A stretch of DNA of 64,000 nt from Seriola aureovittata (GCF_021018895.1 NC_079376.1:19214501-19278500); one strand, 5' to 3'; positions 24,801-34,650 are shown, numbered from the stretch's first letter. Translations and numbers: made by a program. Notes: generated by a model not told the origin, from the sequence alone.

Positions 24801-25748
24801 CCACAATCTGTCTGAGATTTTCCTCTAACTCCCTGGACTTGTCCTCTGGCAAGCTTCCATTCTTTCCTCTTCTACAAGATAGCTCCCTTGCTAGTGTGTC
24901 CACTGCAGTAGATATCTAGAGAGAACATAGACAGAATGAAAGATGAGTTGGCATGTGTTAACTTTGGCATCTGAACACAAGGGGGTGTCATTGATCAACA
25001 TTGCTTGGTGGTGACTGAAAAGTTTCACAGATTATTGGGTTTATGAGATATTTTGAATTTATTATTAATGTGAACGTGGAAAGACTTACTCTTTGGCTGG
25101 CATCTTGTAGATTTACTGGTTGGCAAGTTTCCTTGGTTTTGCTTTTAGAACAAAATAAAAATTAAAGAAAAATTTATTCTTGAACATTAAACTAAATTAT
25201 AATTGAAATTAAATTCCTGGTTGACATTGATGTGTGAATATGTTACATTAAATGTTAAACAACAAACTAACCCGTTTTCAGATGTCAGTGAATCTGGCCC
25301 TACAAATATCAAAATGATTACATAGAATTAACAGTCTCAGTACACCCAGATTACATAATCAATGTGGCAATTAACAATTGATTAAAATGAGTAAAGAAAT
25401 GTTTCTCCTTACCTGAGGTCGTATTTGACTGAAATACAAAATATGAATAAAGTATTAAGAATATTTATTTACTATTTCGTATTAGTGAGACATAAAAAAC
25501 TCATTATTACATTTAAAGCTGGAATAAAACCAAATAGACTTACAATTGCAGAGATTAATCTCGTCAGACATACTGAGAGAATGAAAGAAAAATACACATT
25601 TTTAATTTTAATATTCATCATGTGAACCAGCACAACAGTGGGACATCCTCGTCTGAATTTTGGTAGAGTGCAATGAAAAAGGGGCCGACTTACCAACCCC
25701 GAAAACTGAGAGAAGCAGAACTTGTGCTGAAGTTCTGGGGCCACCCAT
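219..25748 (-). CDS. Giant secreted mesothelin-like repeat protein (69-exon model, 3' end outside window)
   Basis: I joined 69 coding exons by hand, from an ATG at 25748 to a probable donor at 219; all junctions are GT-AG and all phases agree, giving about 3,002 codons. Order of parts: signal peptide (residues 1 to about 20), micro-exon cassette (to 60), ten helical-looking modules (61-2028), mesothelin-like C-terminal region (2029-2776), Ser/Thr-rich tail (2777 onward). The modules carry many N-glycosylation sequons, so a secreted or surface glycoprotein is inferred. The C-terminal part resembles fish mesothelin-like proteins in wording and exon layout; mesothelin, otoancorin and stereocilin are thought to form superhelical ARM-like repeats. 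No GPI or transmembrane signal is inside the window. If the last exon were not spliced it would stop shortly after 'GKYAFLIK'. The exact orthologue and function are unknown to me. Confidence 0.85.
245..735. repeat. 54-bp coding minisatellite
   Basis: About nine head-to-tail units; regular copies start at 305, 359, 413 and 467 with a 54-bp period, and units near 521-700 vary by 6-9 bp (for example an extra gatgct or a lost ctggtggag). All length changes seen are multiples of three, so the Ser/Thr-rich reading frame is kept. The unit also leaves an open frame on the plus strand, which is a shadow. Confidence 0.95.
898..1706 (-). other. Intron of the mesothelin-like gene with a short interspersed repeat
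   Basis: 809-bp intron. Bases about 1437-1615 (gtgggcagattttgttacc ... ctgctggctgtagc) belong to a short interspersed repeat seen elsewhere in the window (36.2, 38.5-39.0, 51.1 and 52.0 kb). The rest is AT-rich and I see no feature in it. Confidence 0.6.
1707..8510 (-). CDS. Mesothelin-like C-terminal region of the giant gene
   Basis: Seventeen exons: 8391-8510, 8126-8221, 7181-7393, 6841-7011, 6024-6170, 5534-5583, 5300-5432, 5069-5151, 4832-4958, 4294-4484, 3814-3904, 3575-3695, 2931-3112, 2362-2517, 2128-2261, 1895-2028, 1707-1801. Residues 2029-2776. Motifs such as SLGTLVTGVPSKSIE, NPTFVSNMLTAPTVVQQTF, KVVLKESQLTCMYN, EVLGNMACTL and WNRRTLENLGILPLYF are of the kind found in fish mesothelin-like proteins and in the mesothelin/otoancorin/stereocilin group. 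It lacks the ten-module phase pattern and so is the ancestral core onto which the modules were added (inference). Several N-x-S/T sites are present. Confidence 0.75.
3575..3695 (-). CDS. Polybasic exon within the mesothelin-like region
   Basis: This 121-nt exon (residues 2503-2542) is very rich in Arg and Lys: GTKRRFLRTFMPRLRKTKTE, then KRKLKG and KTRRGAG. Mesothelin precursors are cut by furin at a basic site to release an N-terminal fragment, and the position before the C-terminal part fits such a role. The exact cleavage site cannot be fixed from sequence; TEKRK and KTRRG are the candidates. Phase 0 in, phase 1 out. Confidence 0.6.
8756..14593 (-). CDS. Modules 8-10 of the mesothelin-like gene
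   Basis: Module 8: 14423-14593, 14130-14335, 13910-14010, 13678-13796. Module 9: 12657-12812, 11451-11665, 11283-11368, 10937-11064. Module 10: 10615-10740, 9451-9641, 9259-9350, 8756-8886. Residues 1455-2028. Each keeps the phase order 0-0, 0-2, 2-1, 1-0. Beta exons end in N-x-S/T-C (ENITCDSYQE, KNRSCNSSQE, ENASCLAFQ) and delta exons carry an early Cys plus an aromatic motif (RWLEDNFGRF, FFIYLRNTF, WFVNYIGTF). These copies are clearly older than the 3.8-kb duplication: they share pattern, not sequence identity. Confidence 0.85.
9642..10614 (-). other. Intron of the mesothelin-like gene with decayed tandem repeats
   Basis: 973-bp intron. The phrase caaggggaattgcaac occurs at about 10039 and 10218, followed both times by a related ttgcttg/atgcttc and ggttaggt stretch; weaker echoes occur near 10340 and 10515. 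This looks like a decayed tandem repeat of roughly 120-180 bp. No coding exon is evident. Confidence 0.45.
11666..13677 (-). other. Two long introns flanking exon 12657-12812
   Basis: Introns of 991 and 865 bp around the alpha exon of module 9. They are AT-rich with several gctagct/ttgctagc stretches reminiscent of fish short repeats, but I cannot define an element. No further exon is needed: the phases on both sides agree. Confidence 0.5.
15049..18824 (-). repeat. Tandem duplication, unit A (downstream copy in transcription order)
   Basis: Second copy of the 3.8-kb block, residues about 851-1454 (modules 5-7). Exons: 18668-18844, 18162-18370, 17964-18058, 17843-17868, 17662-17683, 17541-17568, 17367-17451, 17091-17237, 16794-17005, 16586-16689, 16374-16492, 16098-16265, 15685-15884, 15470-15582, 15183-15289; total 1,812 nt, exactly 604 codons, so the duplication keeps frame. 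By eye I count roughly twenty substitutions and three indels against unit B. In exons I see only one amino-acid change (DRVFER here, DRAFER in unit B, about 16173) and two silent ones. The donor at 16097 (gttggc) is the weakest in the set; it is chosen because its phase and exon length (56 codons) match the sister exons. Confidence 0.95.
17367..17868 (-). CDS. Internal micro-exon cassette in unit A (copy in unit B at 21161-21663)
   Basis: Four exons: 17843-17868 (26 nt), 17662-17683 (22 nt), 17541-17568 (28 nt) and 17367-17451 (85 nt), phases 1-0, 0-1, 1-2, 2-0. They encode CAFTDSLS, CKETPVD, EDLICAAVN and a Cys-containing helix with an NFT sequon. Other frames fail because the next exon (17091-17237) is open only in the phase used here. 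Length and phase order mirror the N-terminal cassette at 25090-25572, and KETP/KETC recurs in both. Confidence 0.75.
18847..22620 (-). repeat. Tandem duplication, unit B (upstream copy in transcription order)
   Basis: A 3.8-kb block nearly identical to 15049-18824. It carries 15 exons of the mesothelin-like gene, residues about 247-850 (modules 2-4). Exons: 22463-22639, 21957-22165, 21759-21853, 21638-21663, 21456-21477, 21335-21362, 21161-21245, 20885-21031, 20588-20799, 20380-20483, 20168-20286, 19893-20060, 19480-19679, 19265-19377, 18983-19089; total 1,812 nt. The offset to unit A is 3,800 at the left end, then 3,795, 3,794 and 3,795, because of three small indels. Module 2 has the micro-exon cassette in place of a simple delta exon. 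The first exon extends to 22639, past the end of homology, and starts NEVLSQLSPNQ, unlike its unit A counterpart. Confidence 0.95.
22797..24915 (-). CDS. Module 1 of the mesothelin-like gene (four exons)
   Basis: Exons: alpha 24772-24915 (ISTAVDTLARELSCRRG...), beta 23967-24163 (ends NFSCSSFQE), gamma 23460-23563, delta 22797-22909 (begins Cys, has EWLRRYFGTF). Phases 0-0, 0-2, 2-1, 1-0; residues 61-246. This is the template of the module that repeats through the gene: a helical exon, a W-containing exon that ends in an N-x-S/T-C motif, a short basic/helical exon, and an exon starting with a Cys and containing a W-(L/F) motif. The introns (about 300-600 bp) are AT-rich with nothing else seen. 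Confidence 0.8.
25090..25572 (-). CDS. N-terminal micro-exon cassette of the mesothelin-like gene
   Basis: Four tiny exons follow exon 1: 25544-25572 (29 nt), 25413-25428 (16 nt), 25272-25299 (28 nt) and 25090-25141 (52 nt). Their phases run 1-0, 0-1, 1-2, 2-0. They encode residues 19-60, including the sequon-bearing SNTTSG and a TKETCQPVN stretch with one Cys. All have AG acceptors and GT donors (gtaagt, gtaagg, gttagt, gtaagt). The same phase order recurs in a micro-exon cassette inside each 3.8-kb duplicated unit. Confidence 0.75.
25694..25748 (-). CDS. Exon 1 of the mesothelin-like gene: start codon and signal peptide
   Basis: ATG at 25748 in a good context (cacaATGG) opens MGGPRTSAQVLLLSVFGV, a short hydrophobic stretch typical of a secretion signal. 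The exon ends at 25694 in phase 1 before a strong donor (gtaagt). A TTTAAATA box lies about 60 bases upstream. The start is chosen because it is the only ATG giving a signal peptide in frame with the following micro-exons. Confidence 0.85.
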
Positions 25749-25804
25749 TGTGAGAATGGTGATTGGCTCACCTTTTCATTTGTTTACCGTATTTTATCTT
25801 CAGA

Positions 25805-25812
25805 TTATTTAA
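25805..25812 (-). promoter_or_regulatory. TATA-like box upstream of the mesothelin-like gene
   Basis: Minus strand reads TTTAAATA here, about 57-64 bases upstream of the ATG at 25748. It would place transcription start around 25775-25780. A T-rich stretch and a possible alternative splice acceptor or donor context lie between. Weak, sequence-only call. Confidence 0.3.
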
Positions 25813-26227
25813 ATGGTAGTCTAGGGGAATAAGAGGAATACAAGGAGAAAGGAAAAATAATCATTGTCAGAATCGGCATCCCTTGGCATTTTTGCATGTT
25901 TGATGAGAAAGAAAATAAATGCAGTCCCATATATTTAATTTAAGGGTAGGTTTCAATACAAACACAACTCTAAGGCAAAGAAAGCATGCATCTCCTCATG
26001 CAATTTCAGCTTTTGTGTTATGTTAATTTGCTATTTTACATTTATAAGTTTTAATATTTACTTTTAGTTTAAAACAAAAATCTAACTAAAGCCAAATCTA
26101 CACTATTAAAATTATTTCACTTATGAATTGCTTAGACAGAATTATTTTCTCTTGAACAATGACATTGCATTGAGTATGTCAGACAATAACGATAAACCAT
26201 AAGAAGATGTACAACAAGTTGAGCTCA

Positions 26228-26294
26228 CCTGTCCTCTCCTTAGCTCTGTCAGACAAAAGTGAGGCTTGTGATCAGATGTGAAGCAGGTACACTG
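26228..26294 (-). other. Possible 5' untranslated exon upstream of the mesothelin-like gene
   Basis: On the minus strand a T-rich tract and AG (gctccaaccag) precede 26294, and a good donor (GACAG|gtgagc) follows 26228, giving a 67-nt exon. The acceptor for the next exon would have to lie just before the ATG exon, where only a poor AG is available, so this is a suggestion only. Confidence 0.2.
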
Positions 26295-26854
26295 GTTGGA
26301 GCACATAAAAAAAAACAAATACATACAAACAGAAATCACATTTAGTCACTGAAGGAGGAGTCTGATGTGCTGCGTGAGGTTAAGGTGCAGTCATACCTTA
26401 GTCACACCTTGTCTTTTATGATACTACCACTTGGGTGCAGATGTATATGCAGTTTTGTAATTCTACACATAGTGGTATTTACAAAACTTTTAGCAACCAA
26501 GCATGGATGCTGAAGTCTGTCCCCTTTCCAAGCTAGCCTCCATAGCATTTCCATAAGCCTTTCCATTAGTGCAAAAAAAAAAAAAAATGGAGCCTGCTCA
26601 AAGTATAAAGTAAAATAAAACCAAAGACCCATGTGAATGATTTGAAATGTACAAAGCATAGTACAAGGGTAAACCTTTTTTTTCATTTACCTCTATTTAT
26701 ATAGTCTACTGTCTACTGTCACTTTTGTATTGTTTTTATTTTTATATTTCATTTTTATTGTTGTTAATTAATTCTTAATATGTTTTTAATCTCAATTTGT
26801 GTAACTGTGTACGGTGTCCTTGAGTGCCAAGAAAGGCGCCTTTAAATAAAATGT

Positions 26855-26882
26855 ATTATTATTATTATTATTATTATTATTT
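26855..26882. repeat. (ATT)n microsatellite
   Basis: About nine ATT units following aataaaatgt in the intergenic region. The preceding gcctttaaataaaatg is the usual A-rich tail of a dispersed repeat. Confidence 0.9.
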
Positions 26883-29099
26883 ATTTTCTGCACACTGTTT
26901 AGGCAAATCTTACATTTGAACTTTTCTGCATAAGGGAATTAAACTTTGTCCATGAGCCAGCTTTGAGGTGATGTGCAGTACATGAATATTGAAGGCAAAA
27001 CATTTGTTTATTCATTAATGATCATGCCATTCATGAATGTGTACGGTCGAGGCCAAATTCCAAATTAGACTGACTAGCTAATGAAGGTAACAGGGTCAGC
27101 AAATTCTCAAGTAGCCTCTTGTAAGAATTATGAGACTAGTTGGTGTACATCATTTTTATTATGATGACAATAGTTTTTTTAATTAATATATTCAAACAAC
27201 AGGACAGATAAACAAGCTGTGTACATGTGCACATGTATAGTACTGCAACACTGATCATAAGATGTGAATAAGATCATTAAGATGATGAGCACAGATTAGA
27301 AGGTATGTACCTTAATGCTTTACAGTCTGTAAAATCCCACATTCAATCCCAGCACATAATTCAACCAGCACACGAGGGCGCTAATGTTTTTTTTACATAT
27401 GATTAAACTGTCATTCAAAAAGAAGGCACACCCATTGTCTCTTAAGGAAATAATTCAAAAGTTCATAATAACCTGTCAAGTGAAAGGTAAGAACTGAATT
27501 CAGTGTCCCTTACCTTGCCCTCCCTTCATTGTGCCTCAGCTATTTCTTTAGTGATTCATACATTGAAATACAACTCACCGAATTATGTATTCTGCCTGCC
27601 GAACAGCTCTGAGGAATCCTACATACCATAAAAACAAATCTGCTCTCATTTGGCACAGTGGCAAAACCAGGGTGATGAGTTTCAGTGTCTTCCTTCACCT
27701 CCTGTGTGACTGCAGGGAATACCACTAGGCTCCGGACTAAGTTGTGAGCAGCAGCTCTCATGATCATGTTTATGACTGTATAATATGCTAACCACTAAGA
27801 CGCTAGAAAATATTTAAAATTTCTTGGAAAATCTAAAAAAAATATAAGTGTTGAAAACAGTAGGCTTATTTATCATTGAATTACTGAGTTATGCGATTGA
27901 GAAATGTGTCAGAAGAAACAGATTTCCACTGTATCTGAGATGTATCTTTTTCAAGACAAAACACAAGACAGTAGCAAATGTCACACTTATTCAGCCCCAT
28001 GCTACTGTTTATGTTATGTGTACATGTTAGAGCATATTTTATTTTAACACAGCTTTAAAACAGCATGCGAAGGCAATACCATGAAACTGGTACATGAAAA
28101 ATAAAAGACGCAATCAACAGTGAATTCACATGTCAGCATTCCAACATGGCACCACCCTTTTGATGTACGTGTCATGTATTGGAAACACCCCAATACCTAA
28201 CCTGCAGTCAGACGGCAACCGGTGAAACTGGAGCAAATTGCTAGTGTGTAGTGGCTAACTTTGTGAACATCAACATTAATGTTAGGGAATAATTGTCATT
28301 ATGGCAAATAAAGTATGCTTACTAGACAAGTTGCAAGTCTGTGATATGACCTGCATCAACGTCAGATGTGCTCATCCACCAAGCACATCTCATCACATTA
28401 CTTACTTTTCAAACACTGACATTGGATGTAAATTGTGAGGTACTGATTTATCCAATATGGATGTAATGTAAGTTATAATATACTGTAGTATTTTATGGTA
28501 TATACTAGTTATTTTATGGAATAAGAGTTTTCATACAAAACATAACATAAAGCATTATTATGTATAAAAGTTTAAACCATCTGCAACATTAAAATGTTAC
28601 GTACATGTCAGTGCGTCAACAATAATAAGCCAATAATTGTGAACGCAGTTGGCTAATTTTACTTCCAATTACATAATAATTAATGAATAAATTAATTATG
28701 TACCAACAGCTTCTTAGCCACGAAAAATGTAGATGTAGACATATTCTAAATAGGAGAACAGCTGTATCTACTTAGGAAAAGATGCTGTTTTCCCATGATG
28801 CTGTCTGATAAGAAGATATTGAAGTAATGAATACCAATAAATGCTAGCAATGAATAATACAACATACGGTAAAATAAACAAGCATATTTTGACGAAGTAA
28901 AACTGTAAACCAGATGCTATATTTTCCATAGCCAAAGATGGATATAAAACTGTATGTCATGAGGAGGGGCGTAAACATGGTTTCAAAAAAACAAGGCTGT
29001 AAGTGCTTAAAGAAATCAAGAGTATTAGAGAGTGATCACTGGAGCTAGGTAATGTCTCTCTTCATAAGTCTACTTTATGCAAATTATGGTGTGCGGTTG

Positions 29100-29770
29100 C
29101 ATGGAGCATGGCACTCACGGTAGGACATTACGGAGGAAGCAGCTGGTTGAATTGTTTGGGAAGAACATGCAGCACTATGTATGGTGTAAAAAAGGGCACC
29201 ACATACCAAGATGAAAGCATCCCGAAGGTGAAGGATGGAGGGAGTATCATGATTTGGGGCTTTGCTGCCTCATGGCCTGGACAGCTCACCATCATTGAGG
29301 GAAAAATAAATTCCCGAGCTCTTTATCAAGGTCTCTTACAAGATAATGTCAGGGTGTCTGTTCACCTGCTGAAGGTCAGTAGAAGTTGGGTGATGAAGCA
29401 GGACAATGAACCTAAACATCAAGTAAATCTACAACAGAATGACTTCAAACAGAAGATCCGTCTGCTGCATAGAGATGGTGTGGAATGACATCCTAAGAAT
29501 ATGGCTGAACCTCTTAACCTTGTGCAGGTTTGATCAGCAACTACTGGAATAGCAACTACTGGAATAGCATGTTTGAGGTTATTGGTGCCAAAGGAGGTTT
29601 AACCAGTTATTGTATCCAAGGGTTCACTTAGTTCTTTCATCAGCACTTTGATTGTTTAATGGGTGTGTCCAGTAAAGACCCAAAAGTTTTATAATTGTTT
29701 GTGTGATATTATTAAGGGAACTGTATTCGTCTACATTCGTGACCATGACTAAATCTTGGGCAAATCAGTT
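29100..29770 (+). pseudogene. Degenerate Tc1/mariner transposon with transposase remnant
   Basis: A plus-strand reading (29108-29488) contains GGSIMIWGFAASWPGQL and WVMKQDNEPKH, the GGGSxMxWG and QQDNDPKH motifs of Tc1-type DDE transposases. The upstream part is in another frame (FGKNMQHYVWCKKG at about 29150), so there is at least one frameshift, and the downstream catalytic region is broken. The following DNA to about 29770 (gttattggtgccaaagg, ggttcacttagttc, ataattgtttgtgtg) matches the 3' end of such elements as I know them. Inactive relic. Confidence 0.8.
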
Positions 29771-30847
29771 GCAGGTGGGATTTGTGCTCAGCCATCGGCT
29801 TTTTTCTTGTGATTTTTAATATGTTGTTCACAATCGCGTCTTAATTACAGTTCAAAGACAATATCTCCTGTAATCCTGGGGCTAAAATCAAATCGCTTGT
29901 CAATGTGTTGGCCCTGCAGTGGACTGTTCTGAGTGTTTCCCTGCTTTTGCCAGATGCTTGATGAGAGAGACTACCCCTGCAAAATGTGAATAAAGATGAG
30001 TAGAGAATTGATACAGCCCAAAATTCTAGACTCAAGATGAGTCATACAAATTTTCCAAACACAGACACCTTTCACACGCACATGTACAAACACATGCACT
30101 CAAACATAAATACATGACGCGGGAGGAGCCCACAAATGTTCTCACCCTTATCAGCATTCCTGTGCAGGGATGTCCACAATGCTGGCCATTTTCCCAAACC
30201 CAGGAATTTTCTTGACACGTCAAGAACAAAATGTGGTTCTTTGTTTCTTTCCTTGACCTCATAAAAAGGTAGGGTTCTTTCAGTGGCTGAGAAACTATCA
30301 GGGTTGAGTCTGCAACCAACACCAAGGTAGAACTAATATGATCAGACTAACTCAAACCAGGTTTAATGACTTGGTGTCATTGAGTTTAAAACACAAGCCT
30401 TTGACATTTGGCACACATATCAATTAAAGATAGACCAACAAATTATTATTTTAAGTCGTTTTTTTTTTTTTAATGGAACTTTCTGCTTTGTAAAACATAA
30501 TCCTATAAGAACTGTAAAAAGAAATTCCATTCACCTTAATTGTATGAGCAATATATCATTTAAAGGATGGACTCTAAAATTTAATTTTACAACTTTCGAT
30601 CGCAGCAAGTCCCATAGAAAATGAATGGGGCCAAACTACAAATGAGCTGCTCTGCCACCCACTTCCCTGCAACCTTCTACAAAACCAGCAAAATTCTAAT
30701 AGAATTGGGTTTACATTATATGTGTCACCTGATTTATTTTAAAAAGGGTGTCCTCAAAGCTATTTCCCACTATTTCCTTTGGGTTCTGTAAAACATTGTT
30801 ATATATTGTTACTTTTAACTTCTTTTCTTATCTGGCCATATTTTATT

Positions 30848-31205
30848 CATTCATTCATTTTCTACCGCTTATCCTCTAGTAGGGTCGCGGGGGGGCTGGA
30901 GCCTATCCCAGCATCTTTTTGGGCGAGAGGCAGGGTACGCCCTGGACAGGTCTCCAGTCCATCGCAGGGCAAACACATAGAGACAGACAACCATTCACAC
31001 TCACAGCCACACCTATGGTCAATTTAGAGTATCCAATTAGCCTAGTCCCCATTTTGCATGTCTTTGGACTGTGGGAGGAAGCCGGAGTACCCGGAGAGAA
31101 CCCACACTTGCACGGGGAGAACATGCAAACTCCACACAGAAAGATCCCACGGCCGAGCCGGGACTCAAACCCGGAACCTTCTTGCTGTGAGGCGACAGCG
31201 CTCCA
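30848..31205 (+). mobile_element. Common fish interspersed repeat
   Basis: Contains the phrases ctaccgcttatcctc, gtcgcgggggggctggagcc, tctccagtccatcgcaggg, catgtctttggactgtggg and acccggagagaacccac, which recur thousands of times in teleost genomes. I am sure of the repeat but not of its formal class. The short open frames across it are not genes. Confidence 0.85.
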
Positions 31206-34200
31206 TATTTTATTATCTTTCCCAATTCATTTCTAATCTTGACTTCAAGCCCCCTTCAGAGCTTCATAGTGTTTTCACATGAGATTATGTATTGCTTCAT
31301 CTTTTCCTCGTTTCCCTTTCTTCTCCTTCGGGAGCACATTGTAATTTCTGTTGTGAAAAGTAATTAAAGTTTTGTTGGAATCTTTTTCTGAGTTTTTATA
31401 GTAAAATTGTTGATGGTCTTCATAATTTTAACAGTATGAGGCCAACTGGTACCCTTTTATGTATTTGATCCATATAGAAATCTCCTCCTTAAAACTTCTG
31501 GTGAATGAAGAAACACATACAATACTTAATGGACTTTGTAGATACTGGTAATCTGGCTTTACACAATCTGGATATTATTAGTACCAGTGTTAGGCCACGG
31601 ACAAACGACAGTATCCCTGTGTGAAAAAACGCAGCCATCTCACTGAGTGAAAATGGAACCACTCCGTTGGCTCAGCAGAAGTGCCAACGCAGGAGGCTCC
31701 AGCAAAACAATGTAGGTCAACCAGAAAAAAAGTTGGACAAGGTTGAACTTTTGCCACAATGCAAGGTGAAGTTATTCACCAAGGCAATGCATTTGTAATA
31801 CAAATACATGTAGGGGCATATTCCTGATCGATTACTACAGCATTATACTGTGTTTTGACATCTGATAAGCACCAAACTAGACTTCCTGGATCATTTCATT
31901 TTCTCATGGTACCTTAAGCAACAAGCTGCCACCAATGCAGCCCGCTGCACTACTTTAATGCAGGGCTGTTATCTGTCTGAATTCGCTCTACGAGACATGA
32001 TCCTTGTATTGTCATTCATGTTTAAACTATACAGCTTCCTGAAAAGCAAGATAAAGAGTCAGAGGGGGCAACTATAGAGTGAGCAAGCAAGAAAAATGAA
32101 ACTTAACTGCACCTCAAATAAAGCTGTCATTTTTACACTTTTATCAATCCAATTTGCCTAATTGCCTAAGGTTTGAAAAAAAAATACTGAGTTTAGAGAT
32201 CTTCAATGTCTCTTGTAACTTGAATAAGCATCCATCAAGTATACCCTCTAACAAGGGTCCTACTGTTGCCTATTGGTTAAGTGGCTCCGGGGAAAACTGC
32301 AGGGCTGACTGGTCAGTCAGTCATTTTTTCAACAACTTAGAGATTTCTTGTCTGGGTGTACTCAGCAGCAGATGGCATGTATGACTCATTCAAAAAAGGA
32401 AAGCCAGTTTATTGTTGTTGGAGTTCAACCATGATCTCATGTTGCTGCTACTTTGTTAGGACTACCTTTTCTGCACAATACAAACATATTGCAATACTTG
32501 TTCACATCCGAGTAATTTGCATGGGAAAATATGTTTTTTCATGTAAAGTGCTTATTCTTTTTTTTTTTAATTATTATTATTATTATGTTTATGCACTATA
32601 AGCACTTGGTTAAGGTTAGGGAGAGATTGTAGTTGAATACAGAAAAAAATTCAGTTACTGCAGACAAAATATGTTTATTTACACTTAACCAAAGTCTTTC
32701 CCTAATCTTTATCAAAGTGCTTCCATTGCTCAAATCTAAACACAGATGGGACTGTGGATGTGAACCCTGGTCTCTGACTTGACAGATGTGCACTTAATAC
32801 AACTGCCATCCACCCTAACCACCTCTTGGTAACTCCACTGCTGTTAATGAATAAATCACTTCATTCATTCAATTGACAAAATAGTTTAGTGGTGTATGAC
32901 CATAATTTCTAAGATACAGTACATGGTTGTGTAGTGATGTAATTTGGAAATGTTGCTGGAGTTTTTGGCATTTTGCCTTGTCAGTCTAGAGATAGATAGG
33001 AAACATGGAAAGAGAGAGGAGGATGACATGCAATAAAGGTCCTTGTCCAAAGGCGGGAAGCAGGATTTGAGGTTATTGAGGTAATTTCAGGTTTAACCTT
33101 CGGGTTTTCAGTCCTATGATGGTTCACTTCTTACTGGGGTAAATCACCATTGTAACTTATCCTGAACTCCTAACCTGCTGGGCAGGTTAACTTCAGAGCA
33201 TCAGATCAAAGCCGGATTTCTGGAAAAGCTGAGTCATCATTCCCATAGAATTCTGATGGGAACAATAGAGTTTACAATTAAGTGGTGACAAAAGTGTGTT
33301 TTGTCAGAGTTGATGATGGTGTTGTTTGTGGTAGCATAGGCAAGATAAAGAAAATGGTGGTGTGAGGAGCAGTGATGGCTGGCATTAGGGGAGTGACTCT
33401 GGGACGCCAGTGATCACTGTCTAGCCTCCTGGAGGTGTTGTGGGACCAACTAGACGAAACACTGGTGAAAGGAGGTTCCCACCTGATGACCCCAAAGACA
33501 TGTTAGTTATCACTGCTCATTAGTCTGTACAGCTAAATTAATAGTTATCATAGGACATGTTAAGCTTAGGGAGCTATTCACTGGGTCCATTTTCTGTAGC
33601 ACAAGCTTTGTGTTTATCTTAAGTGAATACTAAAGAGCAGTAGATAGTTTTATAAATCAGTCAAATAGTTTGGCTATTCCAGACCTTGCATGTGTCCACT
33701 CTGGTTTTGTTTTCAAACAGAGCTTCAAACAAACAGGAGAGTTTATCTCACTAAATAAATATCATAACTATTATAGCTTAATTTTAATCGAACAAAGATT
33801 CTTTAATCCCGACAGGATTCCTGACAGTTGATACTTTTGCTCTTCTTCAATCACTGCAGCTCAGAATAACAGAGACTTTATGATGATGACAGGAAATAAA
33901 AACTAAACGATGTCTTTTTTGAGGAAAATTATCTACACTTAAATATTTTCCCATGAATATAAATGAGCATTTCAGTCAGATTAACCTCATCAGTCATCAA
34001 CAACTTTTCCTTTCGTCAGTCTGACATTACTTTAACTTTTATTTTTATTTATTTATCTACATCGCATATTCATAATAATTTGTTTATCCTCACACGAGAG
34101 CAAAAAGAATCAGTAAGAAACACAATAATTGATTTACTTATTTATAGTATATCCTTAGACTGACTTTAATGTGATCATATTGTTTATTTCACCTTGTTGA

Positions 34201-34524
34201 ACATCACTTTTTGATTTTGCCATAACCGAAATTACAGGCAGGTATCATGGTTTATTCTCATATGATATAAAGTACTTTATTCATTGTTCTGACAATGTTT
34301 ATAATTAAAAACAAAAAAAGTTATCCTGGGTATGTTAAACTTGCTTTGTAATACAGGCCTCTGGAGTCCATCTGTGTATACTGTGGTTATGTGGTATGGG
34401 TCTGAGGTCCTCCTGCAGGTTGTTTTTCATTATTGTTGTTTTGTTTTCAGAAGCTAATGTCAGCGTTCCATCAACAAGAATATTGACATTCTGGATTCTT
34501 GGCAAAATCTGAGGCACTCAAGAG

Positions 34525-34650
34525 GGTGGTGATTTAAAAAGCCTTTATTTTCTCATGGCTTCATTACAACAATAAAAACATGCCTCTGTGTTTCAGCCAT
34601 TAGGCCTTCTTCAGAGCAAGTATAAAATGGCCACCTTTGGGCTCTTCCAT
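34525..34650 (-). mobile_element. Repeat end with self-complementary core
   Basis: Minus strand has gaagaaggcctaatggctga, a hairpin-like sequence (gaaggcc...ggctga) that ends several dispersed vertebrate elements, followed by catgagaaaataaaggc. The reading frame next to it (34335-34517) may be part of the same repeat. Class uncertain. Confidence 0.4.

Noticed and set aside
27540..27767. 75-codon minus-strand frame with a donor-like gtgagt
   Set aside because: No homology I recognise and no partner exon in phase; could at best be untranslated leader.
30032..30325. 97-codon minus-strand frame with several Cys, considered as an EGF exon
   Set aside because: Cys spacing is irregular (a CVCTCACE run from a CA-rich stretch) and no phase-1 acceptor with the EGF start is present.
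34335..34517. 60-codon minus-strand frame considered as a tpo C-terminal exon
   Set aside because: No Cys pattern or hydrophobic segment, and it borders a dispersed repeat.
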